From assembly GCF_947502415.1 (NCBI RefSeq), contig NZ_CANMZV010000021.1, positions 1-64,000 on the forward strand: DNA of 64,000 bases, in the 5' to 3' direction. Both the position numbers and the translations under genes were made by a program. Under the pieces are notes generated by a model, which was not told where the DNA came from, made no database searches, and worked only from the letters and a program-made list of their open reading frames with translations. This DNA comes from an uncultured Photobacterium sp. Its GTDB lineage: Bacteria > Pseudomonadota > Gammaproteobacteria > Enterobacterales > Vibrionaceae. Shown one piece after another: positions 36,573 through 44,227 of this stretch (the first letter of the stretch is position 1; every line of letters begins with the position of its first letter).

Positions 36573-36612
36573 TGGCATACGCCAATAATATAACTGTTAT
36601 TGGCATATGCCA
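36573..36612. promoter_or_regulatory. paired palindromic operator upstream of the DUF134 gene
   Basis: Two 12-base palindromes: TGGCATACGCCA (36573-36584, one mismatch) and TGGCATATGCCA (36601-36612, perfect), centres 28 bases apart. They are also inverted relative to each other over 16 bases (TGGCATACGCCAATAA against TTATTGGCATATGCCA, one mismatch). The second ends 13 bases before the ATG of the regulator, in the place of an autoregulatory operator. Confidence 0.75.
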
Positions 36613-36625
36613 GAAAGAGGATGTA

Positions 36626-36967
36626 ATGCCCAGACCCAAAAAAGAGCGCCGGATTGGCTGTCGCCCGGCTCATAGTTGCTTTAAGCCAAATGGTATACCG
36701 ATGTCGCAGCTCGACAGTATTGCACTGGCTCCCGATGAGCTAGAAGCGATCCGGCTGGTGGATTTAAACGGCCTGAATCAACAGGCTGCAGCTCAGGAGC
36801 TGGGTGTTTCTCGGCAGACACTCGGCAATATCGTTGCCAGTGCCAGGCATAAGGTTGCGCAGGCCCTGGTTAAGGGGATGGCCCTGGAACTTCAGCCTGT
36901 CTCGCAACAATCACTCATTGGCGGAGTCGATGAACAATGTTCTTCGGCCCATAAACAGGACAAATAA
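36626..36967 (+). CDS. DUF134 family helix-turn-helix protein
   Basis: 113 residues from the ATG at 36626, which follows AGAGGATG; the longer open frame starts inside the operator. Family N-terminus MPRPKKERRIGCRP, FKPNGIPMSQLDSIALAPDELEAIRL, then a sigma-like helix-turn-helix LNQQAAAQELGVSRQTLGNIVASARHKVAQAL. In many bacteria DUF134 genes sit beside or are fused to NifX-like genes, as here. Related proteins usually carry more cysteines in the RRI region; here only Cys12, Cys18 and a C-terminal Cys remain. Likely a metal or redox-related regulator; the ligand is unknown. Confidence 0.88.
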   Translation: MPRPKKERRIGCRPAHSCFKPNGIPMSQLDSIALAPDELEAIRLVDLNGLNQQAAAQELGVSRQTLGNIVASARHKVAQALVKGMALELQPVSQQSLIGGVDEQCSSAHKQDK

Positions 36968-36968
36968 A

Positions 36969-37466
36969 ATGTCGTTAGCAATAGCAATTACACCTCGCAG
37001 CGAGGTTGCAGGTCATTTTGGCAAGGCTGCTGCCTTCTTGGTTTTTGATGATGCGGGACAACTGATTCATCAACTGGATAATCGCGGTAGCCGGGAAATC
37101 GGCTGCAAGCATAAAAAAATGCTCCAGCGTCAGCTTGGCGATCTTGGAGTAAGAGAAATTGTTCTCGGTAATGTCGGCCAGCGCTCATTGGCTCGCTTGC
37201 TTAATGCTGGTTTCAAGATCAGCCGGGTACCACCACGCAGCCCTGTATCCATGGTGCTTGATGGTGAGGTAGCTCGTGAAGAGTTAACTGCACCGGAGCA
37301 GGGCCGTCCTTGTAAGCGTGAAAAGGGCGATTGCGGCTGTGGCTGTGGCTGTGGCAGTAAGAAAAAAGCCCAGCCAGCGAAAGTTGGCACTATGATGCAT
37401 AGAAGAGGGATGAACAGAAAGATGAGCCTATCCGGTCTGAATAAGATTGGAGGGTTGAAGTTATGA
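36969..37466 (+). CDS. NifX/NifB-type dinitrogenase iron-molybdenum cofactor domain protein with Cys-Gly tail
   Basis: 165 residues. Start ATG at 36969, one base after the DUF134 stop, so coupled. N-terminal domain: LAIAITPRSEVAGHFGKAAAFLVFD and LGDLGVREIVLGNVGQRSLARLLNAG resemble the NifX/NafY-like fold used for metal-cluster carriers. C-terminal tail at about 120-133 is GDCGCGCGCGSKKK, four alternate cysteines, followed by a basic extension. No nitrogenase genes are near; in non-diazotrophs such proteins accompany DUF134 and Fe-S functions. Ligand unknown. Confidence 0.85.
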   Translation: MSLAIAITPRSEVAGHFGKAAAFLVFDDAGQLIHQLDNRGSREIGCKHKKMLQRQLGDLGVREIVLGNVGQRSLARLLNAGFKISRVPPRSPVSMVLDGEVAREELTAPEQGRPCKREKGDCGCGCGCGSKKKAQPAKVGTMMHRRGMNRKMSLSGLNKIGGLKL

Positions 37467-37660
37467 CATTATTGCTTACGCTAATGATTTTTCTGCTGGT
37501 AATTGTAGCAATGGCCATCGGTTGGATTATTAAGAAGAAGACTATCTCGGGCAGCTGCGGCGGTTTGGCGAGCGTTGGTATCGACAGAGAATGCGATTGC
37601 GAAGAGACTTGTGAAACTCACCAGTTGTACCAGATCCAGGAACCACAGAAAAAGCGTTAG
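37463..37660 (+). CDS. nqrM: Na+-NQR maturation protein NqrM
   Basis: 65 residues. One N-terminal membrane helix (about residues 3-23, LLTLMIFLLVIVAMAIGWII), then KKKTISGSCGGLASVGI and DRECDCEETCE; four cysteines at 32, 44, 46 and 50 match the conserved set of NqrM, which delivers iron for the Fe site between NqrD and NqrE. Its ATG overlaps the stop of the NifX-like gene (ATGA). In vibrios nqrM is usually next to nqrA-F and apbE; here it is in a cassette with a DUF134 regulator and a NifX-like protein. Confidence 0.88.
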   Translation: MTLLLTLMIFLLVIVAMAIGWIIKKKTISGSCGGLASVGIDRECDCEETCETHQLYQIQEPQKKR

Positions 37661-37661
37661 T

Positions 37662-37689
37662 AAAAAGCAGGGGCAACCCTGCTTTTTTT
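37662..37689 (+). terminator. rho-independent terminator after nqrM
   Basis: AGCAGGG (37666-37672), loop GCAA, CCCTGCT (37677-37683), then T to 37689; a five-A run precedes. It is nearly symmetric, so it can also serve the convergent YbaK-like gene. Confidence 0.93.
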
Positions 37690-37692
37690 GTC

Positions 37693-38154
37693 CTAGCGGC
37701 AGATATCAGCGAACATTGGGTCGCAGAGCAACAACAGATCGTCGGTATCAAGCTCAATACCTGCCATGCGGTCTCCGCTGCTGATATTGACGCGTGAGTG
37801 ATGAGTGATGCTATGGTCGAAAATCACCGGCAGTGGCTTTTTCAGTCCGACTGGTGCCACGGTGCCGATCACCAGTCCCGTCACTTTTTCCACATCACTG
37901 GCATCGGCGCAGGTCATACGGCGGCAGCCGAACATGGCCCGGACTTTCTTGGGATCGACTTGAGCAGGTCCTGGCACACAGGCAAGGACGTGGAAGCCTC
38001 CCATATCCCGCAGCAGGATAGATTTCACCATTTGCTGTGGGTCGACGCCACGCTCTTGTGCCGCTTCTTCGATGGTTTTGGCTGGTTTGGTGTGAGGAAG
38101 AAGTCGGTACTCGACGCCTTCTTGTTCCAAATAAATAATTACAGGTGTTTGCAT
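37693..38154 (-). CDS. YbaK/prolyl-tRNA-editing-domain protein
   Basis: 153 residues of the YbaK/EbsC family (single-domain trans-editing of misacylated tRNA). Seen: YLEQEGVEYRLLPHTKPAKTIEEAAQ, MVKSILLRDMGGFHVLACV (Lys-containing core strand), CADASDVEKVTGLVIGTVAPVGL with the GxxxGxVxPxG loop, and VNISSGDRMAGIEL. It is a second family member in this window, only distantly similar to the one at 25.8 kb. It lies 3 bases downstream of ygfZ on the same strand. Substrate not predictable. Confidence 0.9.
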   Translation of the reverse strand: MQTPVIIYLEQEGVEYRLLPHTKPAKTIEEAAQERGVDPQQMVKSILLRDMGGFHVLACVPGPAQVDPKKVRAMFGCRRMTCADASDVEKVTGLVIGTVAPVGLKKPLPVIFDHSITHHSRVNISSGDRMAGIELDTDDLLLLCDPMFADICR

Positions 38155-38157
38155 GGC

Positions 38158-39138
38158 TTACTGATTATCTTCCAGCGAGTATGGTAGCGGTTGCTTTTGC
38201 CATAGTGCTTTCTGATCGGCCAGACGGAACTGGGTGTCTTCATCCAGATCATTGGGTAAGCCAACCAAGGCAATGGCTTGACCATCGGCAAATTGGTAGG
38301 CAGTGATAACCGTTCCGCCCTTGCGCCAGTTTTCACCGACACTGCGTTCTAGGCTATCCCCTGCCTGCGGGCACTCATCAGCTGTTCCGCTGACGATATA
38401 CATAGCGCGTTTATTGGTACCACGGTATTTGGCGCGAGCGACTGTTTCCTGGCCGGTATAGCAGCCTTTTTTGAAGCTAATGCCGTCAACGGCTTGCAGG
38501 TTCATTGCCTGAGGAATGAATTCCAGCTCAGTCGCTGCCTCGATTCGAGGAATCGCATGTTGGATATCGTACAGATCCCACAATGTGCTGTCCGATAGCT
38601 CAGCCCCCGGAGCCAGACGATTGGCCAGGGGGGCGGCTTCTTCTGGCGTGATTGCGATCAGCCAGCGTTGCTCGTCAATTTTGACCGCGGTGCCGTTTGC
38701 AAATGGACGAACATTACCTTCACCGCCTAGCTCGCGATCAATGACTGCTGTGGCTTGGTTACCAGTCAGGCCTAGCAGGATATCGTTGCTCTGCTCAATA
38801 TCTACTTTGGAGAATACGGCATATTTTTTGAGTTCCAGTAGTTGGGTTGCCATCACGCTTTGGCGTTGCAGCAGGGCGTAGCTGTCGCGGTGATGGAACA
38901 GGCGAAATACGGTGCGCATTTTCCCTTTGGCATCGCAGTGGGCGCCGAAGGTTGATTCGTCTGCAGTCAGAGCCACAACATCACAGGTGACTTGTCCTTG
39001 TAGGTAGGATTTCTTGTCTTCTCCGAACAGGGTGACCAGACCCCAGTCAGCGAGGTCGACCAGCGCCAGATCCGGTAGGTTATCTTGCGCAGTAAGGGCA
39101 ATTTTTTTGAAGTTCAAGGCATTTGACCAGGTGCTCAT
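38158..39138 (-). CDS. ygfZ: tRNA-modifying protein YgfZ (folate-binding Fe-S protein)
   Basis: GcvT-like folate-binding protein needed for full activity of several Fe-S enzymes, including MiaB. Start at 39138 (MSTWSNALNFKKIALTAQD) gives 326 residues, the E. coli length; an upstream in-frame ATG adds 17 residues. The family motif KGCYTGQE is visible in SFKKGCYTGQETVARAKYRG with the functional Cys. LYDIQHAIPRIEAAT is also conserved. Divergent from sdhE, the usual arrangement. Confidence 0.94.
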   Translation of the reverse strand: MSTWSNALNFKKIALTAQDNLPDLALVDLADWGLVTLFGEDKKSYLQGQVTCDVVALTADESTFGAHCDAKGKMRTVFRLFHHRDSYALLQRQSVMATQLLELKKYAVFSKVDIEQSNDILLGLTGNQATAVIDRELGGEGNVRPFANGTAVKIDEQRWLIAITPEEAAPLANRLAPGAELSDSTLWDLYDIQHAIPRIEAATELEFIPQAMNLQAVDGISFKKGCYTGQETVARAKYRGTNKRAMYIVSGTADECPQAGDSLERSVGENWRKGGTVITAYQFADGQAIALVGLPNDLDEDTQFRLADQKALWQKQPLPYSLEDNQ

Positions 39139-39427
39139 AGGGTATCCATGATTTGCTGGTAACTTGTCGGGATATCCCGAATTTGGCAATAGGTGACAGG
39201 CGAATAGGGACCGGCAAGTTACGTCTTTAAGTGAATGTTATTTTTCCTGCTATGTTAAAACGCTGGCTGGCATTTGTCAGCCCAAATACCTGATTCGTTA
39301 GATGGGTTATTTTGATCTTAGATCTCATCTTGGCGCTTTGCTTGTTCTTGCGCATGGTCGGTGTAAATTCTGACTGTTAGTATTGGGTCAATTGGATAAA
39401 CGACCATGTTGAACGTTGAGGTTGTAT

Positions 39428-39688
39428 ATGTTGAGTGCCGATGAAAAAGCACGAGTGAAGTGGGCATGCCGTCGCGGTATGCTGGAATTGGATGTACTTA
39501 TCATGCCGTTCTTTGAAGAGTGCTTTGATGAACTGTCTGAGCAGGAACAACAGGATTTCGTCTCATTGCTGACATGTGATGATCCAGACCTGTTTACCTG
39601 GATGATGAAGCATGGCCGAAGCGACAACCCAGCTCATGCGGCAATGGTGGACAAGATTGTTGCCCACAACAACAGCAAGCTTCGTTGA
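39428..39688 (+). CDS. sdhE: FAD assembly factor SdhE
   Basis: Promotes covalent attachment of FAD to succinate dehydrogenase and fumarate reductase. ATG at 39428 follows GAGG by 6 bases and yields 86 residues (E. coli 88). The functional RGxxE motif is RGMLE in WACRRGMLELDVLIMPFFEE; the DDPDLFTWMM segment is intact. A TTG 12 bases upstream is less likely. ygfX overlaps its 3' end. Confidence 0.96.
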   Translation: MLSADEKARVKWACRRGMLELDVLIMPFFEECFDELSEQEQQDFVSLLTCDDPDLFTWMMKHGRSDNPAHAAMVDKIVAHNNSKLR

Positions 39689-40091
39689 TTTTGAGCTAGC
39701 TCCCTCCCGCCTTTCTGCTGCCGCGCTGGCTTGCCTTTATTCCTGTGTGGCAGTTTTACTGTTCTTTTCCTGGCTCCACACCTCCCTTCCTTTACCTATT
39801 GTTTTCTGTTGCCTTGATATGCTGATGCATGAATGGTTGACGCTGCATGTTTGCCGCCATTCGCTGCAGGGGCGTTTAGTTGTCAGTATGAGTGGAGATG
39901 TTCGTTGGCAGCAGGAGAAGTGGCATATCGACAGGGTGAAAATCCGCAATCGCTATTTCTTGTTGCTGCACATTCGTCGCCCGGGACAGGTTCGCTGGCT
40001 GTTGGTTTGTCACGATGCCTGCGATGAGCGTTCATATCGTGCACTATCTTTGATTTGTTACAGTGCTGTGAATTTTAGCAGTTCTGAATAA
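39657..40091 (+). CDS. ygfX: YgfX (CptA) family membrane protein
   Basis: About 144 residues with two hydrophobic segments near the N-terminus (LSAAALACLYSCVAVLLFFSW and LPLPIVFCCLDML), then a soluble part with VSMSGDVRWQQEKWHIDRV, the typical YgfX strand pattern GxVxWxxxxW. E. coli YgfX is 135 residues and partners SdhE; it was reported to affect cell shape through MreB and FtsZ. No ATG suits; the TTG at 39657, preceded by GGTGGA and overlapping sdhE by 32 bases, is my best guess. The start is uncertain; the rest is solid. Confidence 0.82.
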   Translation: MLPTTTASFVDFELAPSRLSAAALACLYSCVAVLLFFSWLHTSLPLPIVFCCLDMLMHEWLTLHVCRHSLQGRLVVSMSGDVRWQQEKWHIDRVKIRNRYFLLLHIRRPGQVRWLLVCHDACDERSYRALSLICYSAVNFSSSE

Positions 40092-40165
40092 TAAATATTA
40101 AAAATATGTACCGGGTCAAATGTGACTCAAAGATGTTTATTTTCAGTGGTTTGTTTTGCAATTAT

Positions 40166-40189
40166 GCCGCGCCCTACGGATTAGGGCGG
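40166..40189 (+). terminator. GC-rich hairpin after ygfX
   Basis: GCCGCGCCCTA (40166-40176) can pair with TAGGGCGGC (40181-40189) with a 2-base bulge and a 4-base loop. No T tract follows. It may end sdhE-ygfX transcription poorly, just ahead of the chemoreceptor promoter. Confidence 0.45.
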
Positions 40190-40200
40190 CTGGTCGGACT

Positions 40201-40227
40201 TAAAGCTTTGGTCTTAAAGGTCGATAA
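40201..40227 (+). promoter_or_regulatory. sigma-28 (FliA) promoter of the chemoreceptor gene
   Basis: TAAA (40201-40204), exactly 15 bases, GTCGATAA (40220-40227). The flagellar sigma-28 consensus is TAAA-N15-GCCGATAA, so only one base differs. It is 85 bases before the chemoreceptor ATG, a usual arrangement for motility-regulon chemoreceptors. Confidence 0.8.
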
Positions 40228-40311
40228 GTTATATCAGCGAAACACGGTACTGTTGTGGTACAGCAATAGACCCTCGCCTAGGGGGTAGCAATTGGGCTGG
40301 ATGTAGTAGCA

Positions 40312-42141
40312 ATGAAAATAAAACACAAACTTATGGGACTGACCGCACTGGCTGTAGCGGCTTTGCTGGTGGTTTTAGGGATGACTTGGCTGGCTAATGA
40401 GCGAGTGATGAAGATTGAAAATTCTTCAGCAGAAGTCAGTCAGTTAGAAGTGACTTTGTTGAATTTACGCCGTAATGAAAAAGATTTCCTGATGCGGATG
40501 GATGTGAAGTATCAGGGGAAATTCCAGAAAAACTACGATAGTTTCCACTCCCTGCTGACAGCATTGAAATCAGACTTGGACTCGCTGTCGATATCGTTAC
40601 CTAGCTTGGATGCCCTGCCTAGTACCATGAGTAGCTACCATCAAGGAATGATGACTCTGATTCAGGGCTATCAGACTTTGGGATTGACGCCAAAACAGGG
40701 CTTGAAGCGTGAATTTAATACTCACGCAGAGGTTTTGGCAGAATCAGCCAGCGAGCAGCGGCTGGATATTCTGGCAGCCTCTAGCCTGATCCAGGCAGCC
40801 AGGCTGTTTGTGGTGACTGGTAATGACGTGTTTTTGAAAGAATACCAAAAAGCTGCTGAGTTTTATGGTGCAAAGTTGCAACAAGATTTTGGCATCGTTT
40901 ATACCAATTTCACTAAGACTACAGAGAGAATTATCCGACAGTACCAAACTGTTGGCCTGAGCCATAAGAAAGGCCTGCGCGGTGATATTCGCAGTCAGTC
41001 GCGTTCGGTTGAAAAAGTATTTTCTGAAGTAGTCGAGCAGCTTGAAGCTAAGATCGATGCGGAGCGTAGTGCGACAGTAAAATGGATTATTGTTGCGGTG
41101 CTGGTTGTGATGGTGATGCTGATCAGTTTGTCGATGGTTATTAGTCAGTCTATCCAGCGTCGAGTTGAAGGACTAAGTCACTTAATGGCTAGTATTGCCA
41201 GCAGTAATGATCTGACCCAGATAGCTGATGAAGAAGGTAATGACGAGCTTGCCGATATGGCTAGGAACTTCAACGGCTTGCTGGCAAGCCTGCGTCTGTT
41301 GGTTGGTAATGTTCAGGGAGCAGTGACTGAGCTTGGTGCAGCTTCGGATCAGCTTCAGCGTCGTAGCCGTGAGTCAGAAGAGGCGATGGGCAAGCAGCAG
41401 TCTGAGACTGATTCGGTGGCGACGGCGATCACAGAGATGGGCGTGACTATCCGTGAAATTGCATCAAATACCGAAAATGCCGCAGCTAATGCCGACAGCA
41501 GCTACAACGGTGCGCAGGAAGGCTTGAGCGAAGTGACGGCGACGAAAGAGCGAATCCGTTCGCTGTCGGATGAATTATCGGAGACCAGTGGTGAGGTGGC
41601 GAGCCTGTCGACGCTGTCGGGTAATATTGGTTCGGTATTGGATGTGATTAAAGACATTGCTGAGCAAACTAACTTGCTGGCTTTGAACGCTGCTATTGAA
41701 GCTGCCCGTGCAGGCGAGCAAGGCCGAGGCTTTGCAGTCGTTGCCGATGAAGTCCGTTCGCTGGCGATGCGTACCCGTCAGTCGACTGAAGAGATCACCA
41801 CTATTATTGCTTCGCTTCAGGAGCAGACTGATCAGGTGGTCGTGCATATTGGTCGCTGTCACGAACAGGGTGAGTTGAGTGTCTCTCAGGTTGATAGCGC
41901 CGAAGCTAAAATTAACCAGATTATGGCAGATATGCAGCTGATCATGGATACCAGCACCCAGATTGCCGCTGCAGTTGAACAGCAAAGTCTGGTGTCGGAA
42001 GAGATTGGCCAGAACGTCACATCGATTCGCGATATCACTAACCTGAACTCTAGCGTTGCCCATGAAAATGCCCAGGCGGCGAATGCGGTTGCCAATCAGG
42101 CGGTGTCGTTGGATGAGGCTATTGCAGCCTACCGGGTCTAA
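40312..42141 (+). CDS. methyl-accepting chemotaxis protein with HBM sensor domain
   Basis: 609 residues. Membrane segments at about 8-27 and 258-279 flank a periplasmic four-helix bimodular (HBM) sensor; it contains LNLRRNEKDFLMR and two copies of a Y-Q-T-x-G-L-x-x-K-x-G-L motif at about 120-131 and 211-222. A HAMP domain follows (about 280-335), then the signalling hairpin with IAEQTNLLALNAAIEAARAG and GFAVVADEVRSLA. HBM receptors often sense organic acids; the ligand here is unknown. It lies between ygfX and nadB with its own sigma-28 promoter and terminator. Confidence 0.95.
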   Translation: MKIKHKLMGLTALAVAALLVVLGMTWLANERVMKIENSSAEVSQLEVTLLNLRRNEKDFLMRMDVKYQGKFQKNYDSFHSLLTALKSDLDSLSISLPSLDALPSTMSSYHQGMMTLIQGYQTLGLTPKQGLKREFNTHAEVLAESASEQRLDILAASSLIQAARLFVVTGNDVFLKEYQKAAEFYGAKLQQDFGIVYTNFTKTTERIIRQYQTVGLSHKKGLRGDIRSQSRSVEKVFSEVVEQLEAKIDAERSATVKWIIVAVLVVMVMLISLSMVISQSIQRRVEGLSHLMASIASSNDLTQIADEEGNDELADMARNFNGLLASLRLLVGNVQGAVTELGAASDQLQRRSRESEEAMGKQQSETDSVATAITEMGVTIREIASNTENAAANADSSYNGAQEGLSEVTATKERIRSLSDELSETSGEVASLSTLSGNIGSVLDVIKDIAEQTNLLALNAAIEAARAGEQGRGFAVVADEVRSLAMRTRQSTEEITTIIASLQEQTDQVVVHIGRCHEQGELSVSQVDSAEAKINQIMADMQLIMDTSTQIAAAVEQQSLVSEEIGQNVTSIRDITNLNSSVAHENAQAANAVANQAVSLDEAIAAYRV

Positions 42142-42165
42142 CCTAACGTCAAGTTCTTTTAAAAC

Positions 42166-42197
42166 AAAAAAATCCCTGCTTCGGCAGGGATTTTTTT
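42166..42197 (+). terminator. bidirectional terminator between the chemoreceptor gene and nadB
   Basis: AAAAAAATCCCTGC (42166-42179), loop TTCG, GCAGGGATTTTTTT (42184-42197): a symmetric, very strong stem with T and A tracts for both convergent genes. Confidence 0.95.
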
Positions 42198-42221
42198 ATC
42201 TGTTATATTAACGATGCATTA

Positions 42222-43847
42222 TTAGCACGGCTGATCCGGCACTAGAATCGTCGGTTTGGAGTCACCCTGCAGAACTGGGTAGTCCAGGGTGTAGTGGAGG
42301 CCGCGACTCTCCTTGCGTTCCAGCGCGCAGCGAACAATCAGCTCGGCGACTTGTAGCAGGTTACGTAGCTCGAGCAGGTTATTTGATACCCGAAAGTTAC
42401 TGTAGTATTCGTTCGTTTCTTCCTTGAGCAGCTGGATTCGGCGCATAGCTCGCTCCAACCGTTTGGTTGTACGGACAATACCGACGTAGTCCCACATGAA
42501 CAGACGCAGTTCATGCCAGTTGTGCTGGATCACCACTTCTTCATCAGAGCAGGTCACCTGGCTTTCATCCCAGCCCGGCAGGCTGGCCGGAATATCTACC
42601 TGATTCAGTTTGTCGCGGATATCTTCGGCTGCCGACCATGCATAAACCACACATTCAAGCAGTGAGTTAGAAGCCATGCGGTTGGCACCGTGCAATCCGG
42701 TATAGCTGACCTCACCGATGGCATATAGACCATCTAAGTCGGTGTGGCCTTGCTGGTCGACGAGGACACCACCACAGGTATAGTGGGCGGCCGGGACGAT
42801 TGGGATCGGCTCTTTGGTGATATCGATACCGAAGCCCATCAGCTTTTCGTAAATAGTCGGGAAGTGTTTCTGGACGAAGTCGGCAGGTTTGTGGCTGATA
42901 TCCAAGTACATGCAGTCGGCACCCAGGCGCTTCATTTCGAAGTCGATAGCCCTTGCCACCACATCTCGTGGGGCTAGTTCACCCCGTTCGTCGAAGTCAG
43001 GCATAAAGCGACTGCCGTCGGGGCGACGCAGGTAGGCCCCTTCGCCACGCAGCGCTTCGGTCATCAGGAAGTTACGCGCTTCCGGGTGGAACAGGCAGGT
43101 TGGGTGGAACTGGTTGAATTCCAGGTTGGCTACCCGACAGCCAGCACGCCAGGCCATGGCAATACCGTCGCCTGAAGAAACGTCCGGGTTGGAGGTGTAC
43201 TGGTAGACCTTTGATGCCCCGCCAGTTGCCAGTACTACAAATTTGGCACGGACGGTTTCGACCCGTTCTTCATTCCGGTCCCAGATGTAGGCACCAAGCA
43301 CCCGGTTGGGTTGGTCGGTGATCCCCAATTTCTGTTTGGTGATCAGATCCAGGGCATTGTGGCGTTCCAGTACTTCGATATTTGGATGATTGTGAACATT
43401 ATCTTGCAGTGACATCTGAACGGCCATGCCAGTGGCATCAGCTGCATGCAGGATCCGGCGGTGACTATGACCACCTTCGCGAGTCAGGTGATAGCGTGGA
43501 GCTTCGTCATTGTTTTGATCGCCTTCTTCGCGGTCAAATGGTACCCCGCCATCGATTAGCCACTGGACACAGTGCTTGGCGTTTTCTGCAATAAAGCGAA
43601 CCACCTTTTCATCACACAGGTGGGCCCCGGCAATTTGGGTATCCTGAACATGGGAATCAACGCTGTCCGACTCATCAAAGACGGCGGCAATACCGCCTTG
43701 GGCATAGTATGTCGCGCCTTCACTGCGCGGGCCCTTACTCAGGACCATCACTTTTCCGAGAGGAGCGAGGCGCAAGGCGAGTGACAACCCGGCAGCACCG
43801 CTACCAATGACTAATACATCACATGTATGTTCACGGTTTTCGTTCAT
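42222..43847 (-). CDS. nadB: L-aspartate oxidase
   Basis: FAD enzyme that oxidises aspartate to iminoaspartate, first step of NAD synthesis. 541 residues (E. coli 540). FAD-binding [78 protein letters not shown], and the C-terminal helical domain [17 protein letters not shown]. Divergent from rpoE, the usual neighbourhood. No NadR-type site was recognised. Confidence 0.97.
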   Translation of the reverse strand: MNENREHTCDVLVIGSGAAGLSLALRLAPLGKVMVLSKGPRSEGATYYAQGGIAAVFDESDSVDSHVQDTQIAGAHLCDEKVVRFIAENAKHCVQWLIDGGVPFDREEGDQNNDEAPRYHLTREGGHSHRRILHAADATGMAVQMSLQDNVHNHPNIEVLERHNALDLITKQKLGITDQPNRVLGAYIWDRNEERVETVRAKFVVLATGGASKVYQYTSNPDVSSGDGIAMAWRAGCRVANLEFNQFHPTCLFHPEARNFLMTEALRGEGAYLRRPDGSRFMPDFDERGELAPRDVVARAIDFEMKRLGADCMYLDISHKPADFVQKHFPTIYEKLMGFGIDITKEPIPIVPAAHYTCGGVLVDQQGHTDLDGLYAIGEVSYTGLHGANRMASNSLLECVVYAWSAAEDIRDKLNQVDIPASLPGWDESQVTCSDEEVVIQHNWHELRLFMWDYVGIVRTTKRLERAMRRIQLLKEETNEYYSNFRVSNNLLELRNLLQVAELIVRCALERKESRGLHYTLDYPVLQGDSKPTILVPDQPC

Positions 43848-44227
43848 ATCGATTCATATCCCTGTGGTAATCGAACTATGTTACCAAATTACGACGCAGT
43901 TGTTCATTTTTGACTGTTGATTAACAACTTACTGGTTTGACACGGTATAATGCCCAGCGAATAGCAATGTTATACTGCGATATTGCGGGGAAAAATGCGC
44001 GCACTATTAATGAGAAATAATTTCTTTATGCCCGGGAACTTTGTATCTATACCCGAGTCTTAGATAGTGCTCATGCTCATATTTTCGTACGACTCTGTTT
44101 TGATTGAGCTTTACATGGCAGAAGCGCAATGCATCGCTTTTTTGATGATAATCCCTTAAATGGTTATTTATTAGCGAGGCGGGTACGAAATTACGAGTGC
44201 AAGACAGACATAGGAGTACACGCTCGA
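43848..44227. other. nadB-rpoE divergent control region (380 bases)
   Basis: Holds the sigma-E promoter at 44035-44062 and a TATAAT at 43946-43951 that could be the -10 of a sigma-70 promoter. The rpoE frame is open upstream to an ATG at 44129 (33 extra codons), with no ribosome-binding site evidence for its use. Confidence 0.55.
44035..44062 (+). promoter_or_regulatory. sigma-E autoregulated promoter of rpoE
   Basis: GGAACTT (44035-44041), 16-base spacer, TCTTA (44058-44062). The sigma-E consensus is GGAACTT-N15/16-TCTGA or TCTAA; the -35 is perfect and the -10 has one or two differences. Sigma-E is expected to drive its own operon from such a site. Confidence 0.82.

Noticed and set aside
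36391..36588. 65-codon hydrophobic open frame upstream of the DUF134 gene
   Set aside because: T-rich DNA gives Phe/Leu-rich frames by chance; no ribosome-binding site, and it runs through the palindromic operator.
40092..40311. Cyclic-di-GMP riboswitch ahead of the chemoreceptor gene
   Set aside because: Vibrio chemoreceptor and pilus genes may have one, but the conserved GEMM core and its GNRA-receptor stems are not seen; the sigma-28 promoter explains the region better.
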